In this document: piece by piece, positions 34,155 through 43,894 of the stretch
Numbering within the stretch: position 1 is the stretch's first letter
Layout: the number at the start of each line of letters is the position of its first letter
From: Agrococcus sp. ProA11
GTDB lineage: Bacteria; Actinomycetota; Actinomycetes; Actinomycetales; Microbacteriaceae
Length of the DNA stretch: 64,000 nt
Reading direction: 5' to 3'
NCBI RefSeq assembly: GCF_039880525.1
Contig: NZ_CP156989.1
Span: 992,001-1,056,000 of the forward strand
Notes under the pieces: model-generated
The model's database searches: none
The model's input: only the letters and a program-made list of their open reading frames with translations
Told to the model about the DNA's origin: nothing
Made by a program: the position numbers and the translations under genes

Positions 34155-35287
34155 GCCTCCATGCTCGCAGGCCCGGCCGTGGATGCCGGATCCTCATCGA
34201 CATCCTCATCGACGCGTCGCTGCCATCCGCCCTCCGCGCCGACGGCGACGAAGCCGAGCGCTTCGTTGACGCGCAGCATCGGTCGGTTCTCCTCAGCGTT
34301 CCAGGTGAGCACGCGCGTGCGGTCGGGGTGCAGCCGGCGCAGCTGGAGCAGGTTCTCCGCCTTCACGAGCATGCCGAGCCGATGGCCGCGATGGTCGGCG
34401 CGCACGAGGGTGTCCTCCTGCACGGCGGGCCTGCCGGGCTCCGGCAGCAGCAGCACCGTGAACGCGACGGTCTCGCCGCTGCCGCGCTCGATCGCGATCG
34501 CCTGCAGGGCGATCTGATGCGCGGCGTCCCACTCGCTCTCGAGCCGCTGCAGCCGGGCGGCATCCCAGCGCTCCGCGTCGATCGCGAGACCCGCCATCGG
34601 CGCGTCCGTCATCATGCGGGCGTGCAGTGCGGCCATCGCCTCGCGAAGCGGGCGCGGCGTGCTGCCCTGCCACGCGCGCACCTCGTACCGATCGGCGGCG
34701 TGCGCGAGCGCCGCGGCCCGGTGCGCCGCGAGCGAGCCGTGCGCGGCGGGCACGTCGAGCTCGGACACGCGCTCGATCTGCTCGAGCCGGTAGCCCGCAG
34801 AGCGCAGCAGCTGCGCCGGGGCATCCGCGGCGATCGCGCCGTGCTCGCTGGCCGGAGTGAGCTGCGGCTCGCCGGCGACCGGCAGCCGGTGGTCGGCCCA
34901 GGTCTGCAGGGTGCGCGCGCCCAGCTGGAGCGCTTCGCGCTCGACCCGCTGCAGAAGCATCCGTCCGATGCCTCGACCGCGGGCCTCCGGCACGACCCAG
35001 ACCGAGATGTAGGCGACCGTCGCTCCCGCTTCGCGGCTCATGCTCACGATGCACCGGCCGACGTCCCGCCCCGCCTCACTCACGAGCCAGCGCAGCGCGA
35101 GCTCGTCCTCGGCATTGCGCAGGCTCGCGACGATCTCCTCCACCGACGTGTCGGCCCGCTCGTCGCCCCAGAAGTGCTGGCTGACCCGATTCGCGGTCCG
35201 GACGTAGCGCGCGATGATCGAGAGCGCCGGCTCGTCGAAGTCGTCGGCGGGCACCGGCAGCGGTGTCCACGTGAGCCTCGAATCCAT
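34151..35287 (-). CDS. Tandem-GNAT acetyltransferase family protein
   Basis: A 378-residue protein with two GNAT domains. The first has the acetyl-CoA loop [15 protein letters not shown] (about 97-111). The second has [18 protein letters not shown] (about 303-320) and [14 protein letters not shown] near the end. Two-domain GNATs include mycothiol synthase-like enzymes, but no specific substrate is indicated. ATG at 35287 is preceded by GGGAGG at 7-8 nt. It is first in a two-gene leftward operon with the aldehyde dehydrogenase, and divergent from smc. The C-terminus is acidic (VDEDVDEDP). Confidence 0.8.
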   Translation of the reverse strand: MDSRLTWTPLPVPADDFDEPALSIIARYVRTANRVSQHFWGDERADTSVEEIVASLRNAEDELALRWLVSEAGRDVGRCIVSMSREAGATVAYISVWVVPEARGRGIGRMLLQRVEREALQLGARTLQTWADHRLPVAGEPQLTPASEHGAIAADAPAQLLRSAGYRLEQIERVSELDVPAAHGSLAAHRAAALAHAADRYEVRAWQGSTPRPLREAMAALHARMMTDAPMAGLAIDAERWDAARLQRLESEWDAAHQIALQAIAIERGSGETVAFTVLLLPEPGRPAVQEDTLVRADHRGHRLGMLVKAENLLQLRRLHPDRTRVLTWNAEENRPMLRVNEALGFVAVGAEGGWQRRVDEDVDEDPASTAGPASMEA

Positions 35288-35395
35288 CACGGCGCCTCCC
35301 TGGGCGTTCCGGGTCGCCACCGGCGCGTCGCTCGAGCGGGCAGCGTTGCAGAATAGACCCGCGCGCGCCGTGCGCGCAACGGGGAGACGCCCGGC

Positions 35396-35401
35396 TACGG
35401 T
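35396..35401 (+). promoter_or_regulatory. -10 element (TACGGT) for smc
   Basis: TACGGT would start transcription near 35408, giving a leader of about 20 nt with a GGGAG site before the smc ATG. It lies opposite the GNAT promoter region. Confidence 0.4.
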
Positions 35402-35427
35402 GTTCGAAGCCACGAATCGGGAGCCGC

Positions 35428-38400
35428 ATGCACCTCAAGACCCTGACCGTCAAGGGCTTCAAGTCGTTCGCGCGCGCGACCACCTTCCAGTTCGAACCCG
35501 GTGTCACCTGCGTCGTGGGGCCGAACGGCTCCGGCAAGTCGAACGTCGTCGACGCGCTCGCCTGGGTGATGGGTGAGCAGGGCGCCAAGACGCTGCGCGG
35601 CGGCAAGATGGAGGACGTCATCTTCGCCGGCACCGCGACGACCGGTCCGCTCGGCCGCGCGCACGTCGAGCTCGTAATCGACAACGCGGATGGCGCGCTG
35701 CCGATCGAGTACGCCGAGGTGCAGATCTCGCGCACCCTCTTCCGCAACGGCGGCTCGGAGTACGCGATCAACGGCGAGTCGTGCCGGCTGCTCGACGTGC
35801 AGGAGCTGCTGAGCGACTCGGGACTCGGCCGCGAGATGCACGTGATCGTCGGCCAGGGGCAGCTCGACAATGTGCTGCAGGCGACTCCGGCCGATCGCCG
35901 CGGCTACATCGAGGAGGCCGCCGGCATCCTCAAGCACCGCCGCCGCAAGGAGAAGACGCTCCGCAAGCTCGACGCGATGCAGGCCAACCTCACGCGGCTG
36001 CAGGATCTCACGGGCGAGATCCGTCGGCAGCTGAAGCCGCTCGGCCAGCAGGCGGAGATCGCCAAGGAGGCCGCGACCATCCAGGCGACCGTGCGCGACG
36101 CGCGCGCCCGCCTGATGGCGCACGAGGTGATCGGCCTGCGCGCGCAGCTGGACGCATCCGCCCGCTCCGAGTCGGAGCGCAAGTCGGAGCGCATCGTGCT
36201 GCAGGAGCAGCTCGAGCAGGCGCAGCTGCGCGCCGGCCGCCTCGAGGCGGCGATGGTCGGCGACGACGTCGATCAGGCGCGCACGGTCGCGCACGGGCTC
36301 GAGCGCGAGCTCTCGCGGCTGCAGTCGCTGCACGCGCTCGCAGGTCAGCGGCTGGCGCTGCTTGAGGAGGCACCGGAAGCGTCCGAGGCCGCGCCGCTCA
36401 TCACGCCCGACATGGTGCACGCCGCGCGCGACGAGGCCGCGAGCCTCAAGGAGCGGGTGGCGGATGCGGAGGCGCGCCTCGGCAGGGCGGCCTCGACCAC
36501 CGCGCTGGCGCGCGCGAACCTGGACTCGCTCGACGAGGAGATCGCCGCGCAGGCGGCGCTCGTCTCGAGGCATGACCTGGAGGCCGCGGGGCACCGCTCG
36601 AAGGTCGAGGTCGCGGCATCCACGCTCGCGGCACGCGAGGCCGACGTCACGCGGCGAGCGAGCGCGCTCGTCAACGCCGAGCAGCGGCTCGCGGAGGCGC
36701 GGGCGGCGGCGGAGGAGACCGGTGACGACCACGAGGCGGACGACGCCGAGTCGCTCTCGCGCGGCTACCGGGACGCCGATGAGGCGCAGGCGAGCCTCTC
36801 GGCGGCGCTGGACGAGCGACGCGACGCGCTGCACGCGGTCGAGCGCGAGCGCGACGCCATCGCCGCGCGCACCTCGGCGCTGAACCTGGCGCTGTCGAAG
36901 GCCAACGCATCCGCTGGCCTCATCGACGCCGGGCTCGACGGCATCGGCGGCCTGGTGGCGGAGCGGGTGAAGGTGCAGAAGGGCTTCGAGGCCGCGATCG
37001 CTGCCGCGCTCGGCACGCTCGGCGAGGCGGTGCTGGCGGAGTCGCGGGCGGCCGCAGCCGCCGCGATCGAGCACGCGCACCGCGAGGGCCTCGGCCGCAT
37101 CGAGGCGGTCGTCGCCGACGCGGAGTCCGCGCGCCGCGAGCCCGGCTCCGTGGCGGGCGCCGTGCACGCCCCGACCGTGGTGGATGCGCCCACCGGCGTG
37201 CTGGGCGTGCTCGCGGCCACCTTCATCGTCGACTCGCTCGAGACGGCCCAGCAGCTCGCGCCCGCCATCGCAGCGCTCGATCTTCCGGGCCCGCCGATCA
37301 TCGTGACGAAGCGCGGCGACTTCGTGAGCGACTACCTCCTGCGGGGCGGCAGCGACGACGCGCAGTCCCGCCTCGAGCTGATCGCCGAGCGAGACGCGGC
37401 GACCGAGCGGCTCGAGCAGCTCTCCACCTCGATCGAGCGGGAGTCCGGCGCGCTCGAGGACGCTCGGCAGGCGCACCAGCAGGCCAAGCGCGCCGCCGCC
37501 GACGCGCTCGACGCGCTGCGCGCCCACGACGCGGCATCCGCCGCCCGCGGCGAGCAGCGCAGCCGGGCGCGCGCCCGGCTGGAGTCGGCCACCGGCGAGC
37601 ACGAGCGCGCGGAGGCTGCGCTCGGCGAGGCGCAGCGCGGCATCGACGAGGCGCAGCGCGGCGTCGAGGCCGCCGAGCAGGCGCTCGAGCGCTTCGAGGC
37701 GAAGCCCCGGCCGATGCTCGACGCGTCCGCCCGCGAGGGGCTGTTGCAGGAGCTCGAGGCCGCGCGCGCCGGCGAGACCGACCTGCGCATCGAGCTCGAG
37801 ACCGCCAGAGAGCGGGTGCGCGCCGAGCTCGCCCGCGCCGAGTCGCTCGCGCGCGACGTCGAGGCCCAGCGGGCCCGCGCCGAGGAGGCCGCCCGCCGCG
37901 CCGTGCTGCGCGAGCGCCAGCGCACCCAGGCATCACGCGTGCTCGCCGCCATCCCGCCCGTGCTGGCGGTCGCCGAGCGCTCCGTGCAGGAGGCGCGCCG
38001 CGTGCTCACCGAGCGCGAGGCGGCCCGGCGCGAGCGCAGCGAGGAGCTCACGCGGCTGCGCCGCGACGAGGGCGGGCTGCGCGAACGGCTGCAGGAGCTC
38101 ACCGAGCACGTGCACGTCGCCGAGATGGAGGCCTACGAGCAGCGCCTGCACCTGTCGAACCTGCTCGAGCGCGCCGGCAGCGAGCTGGGCCTCGAGGAGC
38201 GCGTGCTGGTCGCCGAGTACGAGCCCGACGAGGGCTGGGACCGCAAGGCCGAGCAGGCGCGGCTGCAGGAGGCCGAGCGCAAGCTGCAGCGGCTGGGCCG
38301 CGTGAACCCGCTGGCGCTCGAGGAGTTCGAGGCGCTCGAGCAGCGCCACACCTTCCTCACCGAGCAGCTCGCCGACCTCGCCAGGACCCGCACCGACCTC

Positions 38401-38904
38401 GAGCAGATCATCGCCGACCTCGACGAGACCATGCAGACGATCTTCGCGGCGGCGTTCGAGGACACGAAGGCCGCGTTCACCGAGGTCTTCCCGGTGCTGT
38501 TCCCCGGCGGCTCCGGAGCGCTCGCGCTCACCGATCCCGACAATCTGCTGGAGACCGGCATCGAGGTGACGGTGCGGCCCGCCGGCAAGAAGATCGACCG
38601 CATCTCACTGCTCTCCGGCGGCGAGCGATCGCTCGCGGCGGTCGCGCTCATGGTCGCGATCTTCAAGGCGAGGCCCAGCCCGTTCTACATCATGGACGAG
38701 GTGGAGGCGGCGCTTGACGACGCCAACCTGGGGCGCCTGCTCGCGGTCTTCGAGCAGCTGCGCGAGACCAGCCAGCTGATCATCATCACGCACCAGAAGC
38801 GCACGATGGAGATCGCGGATGCGCTCTACGGCGTCTCGATGCGCCAGGACGGCGTCTCGGCGGTGGTCGGCCAGCGCACGAAGCGCGAGACGGTCGACGC
38901 GTAG
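35428..38904 (+). CDS. smc: Chromosome segregation protein SMC
   Basis: A 1158-residue SMC ATPase that, with ScpA/ScpB, compacts and individualises chromosomes. The N-terminal head has Walker A GPNGSGKS (31-38) and LAWVMGEQG. Long Ala/Arg/Glu-rich coiled coils flank a hinge at about 490-650 with GGLVAERVKVQKGFEAAIAAAL. The C-terminal head has the ABC signature LSGGERSLAAVAL (about 1061) and Walker B FYIMDEVEAALDD (about 1086). Length is normal. It is monocistronic, ends opposite the lipoprotein gene, and its terminator is a nested inverted repeat. The usual neighbour ftsY is separated by several genes. Confidence 0.97.
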   Translation: MHLKTLTVKGFKSFARATTFQFEPGVTCVVGPNGSGKSNVVDALAWVMGEQGAKTLRGGKMEDVIFAGTATTGPLGRAHVELVIDNADGALPIEYAEVQISRTLFRNGGSEYAINGESCRLLDVQELLSDSGLGREMHVIVGQGQLDNVLQATPADRRGYIEEAAGILKHRRRKEKTLRKLDAMQANLTRLQDLTGEIRRQLKPLGQQAEIAKEAATIQATVRDARARLMAHEVIGLRAQLDASARSESERKSERIVLQEQLEQAQLRAGRLEAAMVGDDVDQARTVAHGLERELSRLQSLHALAGQRLALLEEAPEASEAAPLITPDMVHAARDEAASLKERVADAEARLGRAASTTALARANLDSLDEEIAAQAALVSRHDLEAAGHRSKVEVAASTLAAREADVTRRASALVNAEQRLAEARAAAEETGDDHEADDAESLSRGYRDADEAQASLSAALDERRDALHAVERERDAIAARTSALNLALSKANASAGLIDAGLDGIGGLVAERVKVQKGFEAAIAAALGTLGEAVLAESRAAAAAAIEHAHREGLGRIEAVVADAESARREPGSVAGAVHAPTVVDAPTGVLGVLAATFIVDSLETAQQLAPAIAALDLPGPPIIVTKRGDFVSDYLLRGGSDDAQSRLELIAERDAATERLEQLSTSIERESGALEDARQAHQQAKRAAADALDALRAHDAASAARGEQRSRARARLESATGEHERAEAALGEAQRGIDEAQRGVEAAEQALERFEAKPRPMLDASAREGLLQELEAARAGETDLRIELETARERVRAELARAESLARDVEAQRARAEEAARRAVLRERQRTQASRVLAAIPPVLAVAERSVQEARRVLTEREAARRERSEELTRLRRDEGGLRERLQELTEHVHVAEMEAYEQRLHLSNLLERAGSELGLEERVLVAEYEPDEGWDRKAEQARLQEAERKLQRLGRVNPLALEEFEALEQRHTFLTEQLADLARTRTDLEQIIADLDETMQTIFAAAFEDTKAAFTEVFPVLFPGGSGALALTDPDNLLETGIEVTVRPAGKKIDRISLLSGGERSLAAVALMVAIFKARPSPFYIMDEVEAALDDANLGRLLAVFEQLRETSQLIIITHQKRTMEIADALYGVSMRQDGVSAVVGQRTKRETVDA

Positions 38905-38970
38905 CCCTGCGCGCCTGTCGCCGCCGTCCGAGCCGCACCTCCACGACCCGGTGCACGGCCGCCCGGTCGC

Positions 38971-39044
38971 GAATGGAGGACGGATCGTCGAACGGTCACC
39001 AGGGGAGGACGGATCGTCCTCCCCTCAGCACCCGTCCTCCATTC
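38971..39044. terminator. Nested inverted repeats, bidirectional terminator between smc and lipoprotein gene
   Basis: Outer arms 38971-38983 and 39032-39044 are a perfect 13-bp inverted repeat. An inner hairpin has 11-bp arms 39001-39011 and 39015-39025 with a 3-nt loop. GGAGGACGGATCGTC occurs twice in direct orientation (38975-38989, 39004-39018), so alternative pairings compete. Confidence 0.7.
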
Positions 39045-39051
39045 GGGACGG

Positions 39052-40245
39052 TCAGCGGAGCCACGACCAGACGTGCACGACACCCGGTCCGTAGATCTCG
39101 TCGAGCGCAGCCTGGATCGAGCCGTCGTCGTAGACCACCTCGATCTCGGCGATGCCGTTCCCGCCGCCGCCGCCCAGCACGTCCGGGCGCTGCAGGCTGA
39201 AGAGCTCGTCCTGCACGGCCTGCTGCGTCGCCGCGTCCAGGTCGCCGCTGACCGACTCGCGTGCCGGCATGGTGAGTGCCGCGAGGTCCAGCATCTCCAC
39301 CACGGTGACCGCGTGTGCGGCGGCATCGTAGGTCACCGTCATCGCCACGGCATCCGTCCACCGCACACCGTTCATCTCCTCGTGCTGCACGCTGGACCAG
39401 ACCCAGCCGAGCACCTCGGGGCCGCCGCACTGAGGCGGCAGGGACGTCGCGACGTTGGAGCAGAGCATGGGCGTGCCGTTGTCCAGCACCGTGCCTATCG
39501 CGAGCACCGGCTCGGTCGCGCTGGGCGTCGGCAGCGCCGCCAACCGGGCCTGCGTCTCACCGGTGATGACGGGCGCGGCGGTATCCATCGGCGGCTCGAG
39601 AATCGTGGGCAGCGCAGCATCACCGCGCAGTGCCGAGATGACGAACGCGACGCCTGGGCCGTAGATCTCGTCGATCGCCGCCTGCACCGTGCCGTCGTCG
39701 TAGACGACCTCGACGACCAGCGTGCCCTGCTCGCCGGAGGTGCCGAGCACATCCGCTCGCTCGACGGCGCTGAAGTCACCCTGCATCGCCTCGATGGTGT
39801 CGTCGTCGAGGGTTCCCTCCGGGACCTCGATCGCGGGCATCGTGATCGCCGCGACACTCATGGGCTCGCCGGTCTGCGTGAAGGTGCGTGCCGCCGGGTC
39901 GTATGTGCCCTCGATCGCGACGCCCTGCGCCCAGCGCACCCCGCCGCTCTCGGAGTGCTCGAACGCCGCCCAGTCCCAGCCGAGCAGCCGTGGCCCATCG
40001 CACTGCGGCGGGGCGGATTCGGCGACCGCACCGAGGCAGAGCAGTGCGCCGTCGTCCTGCTCGAGCACGGTCGCGATCGCCAGCACCGGGGACTCGGGCG
40101 CGGGCGCGGGCAGCTCGGCGAGCTGCGCCTGCACCTCCGGCCCGGTCGGCACGGGCGCGGCGGGGGCGGCGGGGCCGGCGCCGGCGCAGCCGGCGACACC
40201 GAGGACGATGGCGGCAGCCAGGCCGCCGAGCGCGATGCTTCTCAT
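39052..40245 (-). CDS. Lipoprotein with two duplicated modules, function unknown
   Basis: A 397-residue predicted lipoprotein: a hydrophobic signal with lipobox VAGC (Cys20) and an Ala/Pro/Gly linker. The mature part is two homologous modules of about 175 residues. Each has LAI.TVL, a Cys, a PPQC motif, LGW.W, GVRW and, at its end, VVYDDGTVQAAIDEIYGPGV or VVYDDGSIQAALDEIYGPGV. The repeated paired cysteines suggest one disulfide per module. No known domain was recognised. It starts 6 nt after TAGGTT (leaderless type). Confidence 0.75.
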   Translation of the reverse strand: MRSIALGGLAAAIVLGVAGCAGAGPAAPAAPVPTGPEVQAQLAELPAPAPESPVLAIATVLEQDDGALLCLGAVAESAPPQCDGPRLLGWDWAAFEHSESGGVRWAQGVAIEGTYDPAARTFTQTGEPMSVAAITMPAIEVPEGTLDDDTIEAMQGDFSAVERADVLGTSGEQGTLVVEVVYDDGTVQAAIDEIYGPGVAFVISALRGDAALPTILEPPMDTAAPVITGETQARLAALPTPSATEPVLAIGTVLDNGTPMLCSNVATSLPPQCGGPEVLGWVWSSVQHEEMNGVRWTDAVAMTVTYDAAAHAVTVVEMLDLAALTMPARESVSGDLDAATQQAVQDELFSLQRPDVLGGGGGNGIAEIEVVYDDGSIQAALDEIYGPGVVHVWSWLR

Positions 40246-40251
40246 GGCCTC

Positions 40252-40257
40252 AACCTA
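40252..40257 (-). promoter_or_regulatory. -10 element (TAGGTT) for the leaderless lipoprotein gene
   Basis: Reading leftward, TAGGTT is followed by 6 nt and the ATG at 40245. Confidence 0.5.
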
Positions 40258-40378
40258 GGGCGCGGGATCGCGAAGCACAGCCCAACGTTCCGGACGTGTC
40301 GGACGTCGGCGCCGCCGATCGTCCAACTGTGCAGTCTCCGGTCGTGCAGCAGACCGCGCGGGTGCGAGGATCGACCCT

Positions 40379-41491
40379 GTGACCGATCGCGACGCGCTCT
40401 TCTCCCGCCTGCGACGCCGCCCCGATGTCGAGGACCCGACGCTGCAGGCGCACGACGCCTCCGACGGGCTCATCCTGGACGAAGCGGCCGCGCTCGGGCG
40501 CGAGCTCGACGATGTCGTGGTGATCGGCGACCGCTACGGTGCGCTCACGCTGGGAGCGCTGCACGACGGCGCGGCCCGCGTGCGGGTGCATCAGGATCTC
40601 GTGGTGGGGGAGCGCGCCCTGGACGCGAACGCCGCGGAGCTCGGCATGACGGGCTTCGAGCACCATGGACTGGATGCGGCCCTGGTGGAGGGTGCGACGC
40701 TCGTGCTGCTGCAGCTGCCGCGCTCGCTGGACGCGCTCGACGAGATCGCCGAGCTCGTCGCAACGCATGCCGACGAGCGCGTGCAGGTCGTCGCGGGAGG
40801 CCGCGTCAAGCACATGTCGATGAGCATGAACGCGCTGCTCGGCCGATCCTTCCGGCACGTGCACGCGTCGCTCGGGCGTCGCAAGTCACGGGTGCTGCAC
40901 GCCGAGGGTCCGCTGCGACCGGGCATCAGTTGGCCCCGGAGTCGGCAGCACGAGGTGGCCGGCAGGCCACTCGCCGTGGTCGCGCACGGGGCTGCGTTCG
41001 CCGGCACCTCGATCGACATCGGCGCGCAGACGCTGCTGCAGCATCTGGGCGACATCCCGGATGCGTCGCACGCGATCGACCTCGCGTGCGGCACCGGCGT
41101 GCTCGGTGTCGCGCTGGCGCTCGCGCGGCCCGGCATCGAGGTGCTCGCGACCGACGCCTCCGCCGCAGCCGTCGCCTCCACGCGCGCGACCGCGGAGGCG
41201 AACGGGGTCGCCGACCGGGTGATCGCGCGACAGGCCGATGGCCTCGAGGGCGTGCCCGATGCATCCGCGCCGCTCATCCTGCTGAACCCGCCGTTCCATG
41301 TCGGCGCCGCCGTGCACACGGGCGTCGCTGAGCGTCTGATCCGGGATGCCGGACGCGCGCTGGCGCCGGGCGGCGAGCTGTGGTGCGTGTGGAACAGCCC
41401 GCTCGGCTACCGCGCGCCGCTCGACCGGATCGGCGAGACGCGCCAGGTGAGCCGCAACGCGAAGTTCACGGTGACCGCCACCCGCCGCTGA
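40379..41491 (+). CDS. RlmG/RsmC-like class I methyltransferase
   Basis: A 370-residue protein with a degenerate N-terminal methyltransferase-like half and an active-looking C-terminal half, the two-domain layout of 23S/16S rRNA guanine-N2 methyltransferases. The SAM-binding motif is DLACGTGVLGVALAL (about 238-252), followed by VLATDASAAAV and the catalytic LNPPFHVG (about 301-308) typical of N2-guanine or N6-adenine methylation. Motif order and length best fit RlmG (G1835 of 23S rRNA), but the target is inferred. GTG start with GAGGA 8-9 nt upstream. Divergent from the lipoprotein gene. Confidence 0.8.
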   Translation: MTDRDALFSRLRRRPDVEDPTLQAHDASDGLILDEAAALGRELDDVVVIGDRYGALTLGALHDGAARVRVHQDLVVGERALDANAAELGMTGFEHHGLDAALVEGATLVLLQLPRSLDALDEIAELVATHADERVQVVAGGRVKHMSMSMNALLGRSFRHVHASLGRRKSRVLHAEGPLRPGISWPRSRQHEVAGRPLAVVAHGAAFAGTSIDIGAQTLLQHLGDIPDASHAIDLACGTGVLGVALALARPGIEVLATDASAAAVASTRATAEANGVADRVIARQADGLEGVPDASAPLILLNPPFHVGAAVHTGVAERLIRDAGRALAPGGELWCVWNSPLGYRAPLDRIGETRQVSRNAKFTVTATRR

Positions 41492-41545
41492 CCCCGGCCG
41501 CGACCCGCCGGACCGCCGCGCCGAAGTCGACCCCTGCCACCGGCG

Positions 41546-41567
41546 GCGACCGGGTGCACCGGGTCGC
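41546..41567. terminator. Hairpin between convergent methyltransferase and glycosylase genes
   Basis: GCGACC (41546-41551) pairs with GGTCGC (41562-41567), with the palindrome GGTGCACC between them. It is a candidate bidirectional terminator with no U-tract. Confidence 0.45.
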
Positions 41568-41619
41568 GTTCGGCGCGCAGGGTCCGCGGATGGCCCGGAC
41601 GCCGCGAAGCGCTCGGGCG

Positions 41620-42441
41620 TCAGGCGGCGCTCGGCGGGGTGGCGGCGGCCCAGCAGCGCAGCATGAGCGCCGAGCGGTGTCCGGCGCACGCGGCTGCGAA
41701 TGCCGGCAGGTCGGCGATCCCGAGGTGGCGCGCACCCTTGCGCACCGCCACGTCGCCCAGCAGCAGCACGTCCGGGTCGCCGAGCCGCAGCGACAGGTAG
41801 CCGACCGTCCACGGCCCGATGCCCTTCAGCTCCAGCAGCTGCGCGCGCAGTCGCTCGCGGTCGGCCCCCACCGCGTCCGCCGCCGCAGCCGGCAGCGCGA
41901 TCGTGCCCGACGCGACGGCCTCCGCCGCGCGCCGCACGGCCGCGGTCTTCGCCGCCGGCCCGCGCAGCACGTCGGCACCGTCGACGACCTGCGCCATGGT
42001 CGGGAAGCACCGGTGGATGCCCTCCTCCGTGAGTGCGCTCGGCAGCGGGTCGCCGAGTCCGGCGAGCAGCGTCAGCTGCTGCGTCGCGGCCACGACGCTG
42101 ATCTGCTGCCCCACGATCGCCCGCACGAGCATCTCGTGCGCATCCGAGCAGCCGGGCTGCGCCAGCGCCGGGCTCGAGGAGATGGCCGCGGCGAGCGCCG
42201 GCACGTCATGCCGAGCAGCCGCCCACACGAGCCGGTCGTCGGCCGCACGCCGGGCAGCGGCGCCCCCGAGGTCGAACAGGCGCGCGAGGTCCGGATCGGT
42301 CGTCGCCGCCGTCGCGCCGCTCACCCGCACCGCGGCGACGCGCGGCCCCGGCAGCACCCGGCGGTAGCCCTCCGGCGAGACGACCTCGACACCCGCCACC
42401 GCACGCGGCCGCAACCAGGCGAGGATGCTCGGCGCGCTCAC
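41620..42441 (-). CDS. DNA-3-methyladenine glycosylase II-like protein (AlkA family)
   Basis: A 273-residue HhH-GPD glycosylase that removes alkylated purines from DNA. The helix-hairpin-helix LLELKGIGPWTVGYLSLR (about 201-218) is followed by the catalytic Asp near 230 in LLLGDVAVRKGA. The N-terminal 100 residues correspond to the AlkA beta-rich domain. Many actinobacterial AlkA proteins are fused to Ada; here the ORF is stand-alone, with a GTG start and no clear ribosome site. It follows terC by 43 bp on the same strand and may be read through from it. Confidence 0.85.
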   Translation of the reverse strand: MSAPSILAWLRPRAVAGVEVVSPEGYRRVLPGPRVAAVRVSGATAATTDPDLARLFDLGGAAARRAADDRLVWAAARHDVPALAAAISSSPALAQPGCSDAHEMLVRAIVGQQISVVAATQQLTLLAGLGDPLPSALTEEGIHRCFPTMAQVVDGADVLRGPAAKTAAVRRAAEAVASGTIALPAAAADAVGADRERLRAQLLELKGIGPWTVGYLSLRLGDPDVLLLGDVAVRKGARHLGIADLPAFAAACAGHRSALMLRCWAAATPPSAA

Positions 42442-42484
42442 GAGCGCGACGACGCGTGCCGCGCGCGGCAGTGCGGCGCGCGCA

Positions 42485-43756
42485 TCACACCTCGCGGTCG
42501 CCGCGCTCGTCGAACTCGCGTCCCTCGCGCAGTCGGCGGCGCACCTCGTCGAGGTCCTCGGGGTCCATGTCCTCCCTAGCCGCCTCGCGGAGCACGTCGG
42601 CCGAGAAGTCCGCGGCGGGCGCCTCGGTGCCTTTCGCGTCGATCACCTGGAGCGTGCCGGTCTCGCTGTGCTCCACGCGCAGCGGGCGGTAGAAGGTCTT
42701 CCCCATGGCGTCGACGATGTGGTAGTGCCCGTCGGCGCCGAGCTCGGCCTCGGACGGCCCGAGGTGCAGCGACGCGTCGCCGGTGGCCTTTGCGTCGACG
42801 CGCAGCTTGACGAGCGAGGCAACCGTCGCGACCACCATCGACACGAGGATGACGATGAGCGAGTGCCAGGTCTCGATGTGCGGCACCCACTCGATCGGCT
42901 GGCCGCCGTTCACCCACGCGATGTCGTTCTTCTCCATGGCGTGGAAGACGAGCTTGACGCCGATGAAGCCGAGGATCGCCGCGATCCCGTAGTGCAGGTA
43001 GACGAGGCGGTCGAGTAGGCCACCGAGCAGGAAGTAGAGCTGGCGCAGCCCCATGAGCGCGAAGATGTTGCACGCGAACACCAGGAACGGATCGGTCGTG
43101 ACCGAGAAGATCGCCGGGATGGAATCGATCGCGAACAGCAGATCGGTGGTGCCGAGCGCGAGGATCACCATCACGAACGGCGTGACGTACTTCGTGCCGT
43201 CGATCGTGACCGTCGACTTGCCGCCGTTCCAGGTGTCGGTGAGGTTGACGCGCCGCTTCAGCATGCGCACGACCAGGTTGTCCTTCTCGCCGGCGTCGTC
43301 CTCGGATCCGAACGCCTGCTTCCATGCGACGTACACCAGGTATGCGCCGAAGATGTAGAAGACCCAGGCGAACGACTCGATGAGCTGCACACCGACGAGG
43401 ATGAAGATCCCGCGCAGCACGATGGCGATCAGGATGCCGATCATCAGCACCCGCTGCTGCATCTCCTTGGGCACGGTGAAGCGGCTCAGGATGATGATGA
43501 AGACGAAGAGGTTGTCGATCGAGAGCGAGTACTCGAGCAGCCAGCCGGTGACGAACTCGCCGGCCTTGACGCCATCGCCCATCAGCAGCAGCACGCCGGC
43601 GAACACCAGCGCCAGCGTGACGTAGACGACCACCCACGCGGTGGCCTCCTTCATCGACGGCACGTGCGGTCGCTTCACGACGATGAGCAGGTCGAAGACG
43701 AGGACGGCGACGAGCAGGGCCATCGATACGATCTCGAAGATCTGGTACGCGGTCAC
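42485..43756 (-). CDS. TerC-family membrane protein, riboswitch-controlled (probable Mn2+ exporter)
   Basis: A 423-residue TerC-family protein with about eight or nine helices. The two conserved acidic membrane motifs are LEYSLSIDNLFVF (about 77-89) and TTDLLFAIDSIPAI (about 188-201), and the FACNIFALMGLRQLYFLLG helix is typical. Alx/TerC homologues export manganese, which agrees with the yybP-ykoY-type leader. The hydrophilic C-terminus (about 340-423), ending in a charged tail, is longer than in Alx. GTG at 43756 was chosen because it begins the family's conserved first helix; an upstream frame runs through the riboswitch. Confidence 0.88.
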   Translation of the reverse strand: MTAYQIFEIVSMALLVAVLVFDLLIVVKRPHVPSMKEATAWVVVYVTLALVFAGVLLLMGDGVKAGEFVTGWLLEYSLSIDNLFVFIIILSRFTVPKEMQQRVLMIGILIAIVLRGIFILVGVQLIESFAWVFYIFGAYLVYVAWKQAFGSEDDAGEKDNLVVRMLKRRVNLTDTWNGGKSTVTIDGTKYVTPFVMVILALGTTDLLFAIDSIPAIFSVTTDPFLVFACNIFALMGLRQLYFLLGGLLDRLVYLHYGIAAILGFIGVKLVFHAMEKNDIAWVNGGQPIEWVPHIETWHSLIVILVSMVVATVASLVKLRVDAKATGDASLHLGPSEAELGADGHYHIVDAMGKTFYRPLRVEHSETGTLQVIDAKGTEAPAADFSADVLREAAREDMDPEDLDEVRRRLREGREFDERGDREV

Positions 43757-43797
43757 AGGGGAGGGCCTCTCGGAAGAAAACGGGTGCGTGCATGGAC

Positions 43798-43894
43798 GCG
43801 AACGTCTCTCCCACGCAACCTGCGCCTCCGCGACCGGGTGCCGCACTGCGGCTCCGTGATGACGATCGCGGCGTGACGGGATACTCCCCTTCGC
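43798..43894 (-). promoter_or_regulatory. yybP-ykoY-type (Mn2+) riboswitch in the terC leader
   Basis: On the minus strand the RNA reads GCGAA GGGGAGTAT at its 5' side and GGGAGAGACG TTCGC at its 3' side, the conserved box pair of the manganese-sensing yybP-ykoY class. P1 closes by GCGAA (43890-43894) with TTCGC (43798-43802). Internal segments contain further G+C stems. It lies 41 nt before the terC start codon and downstream of a TAGACT -10. In this class, Mn2+ binding turns on exporter genes. Confidence 0.8.
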
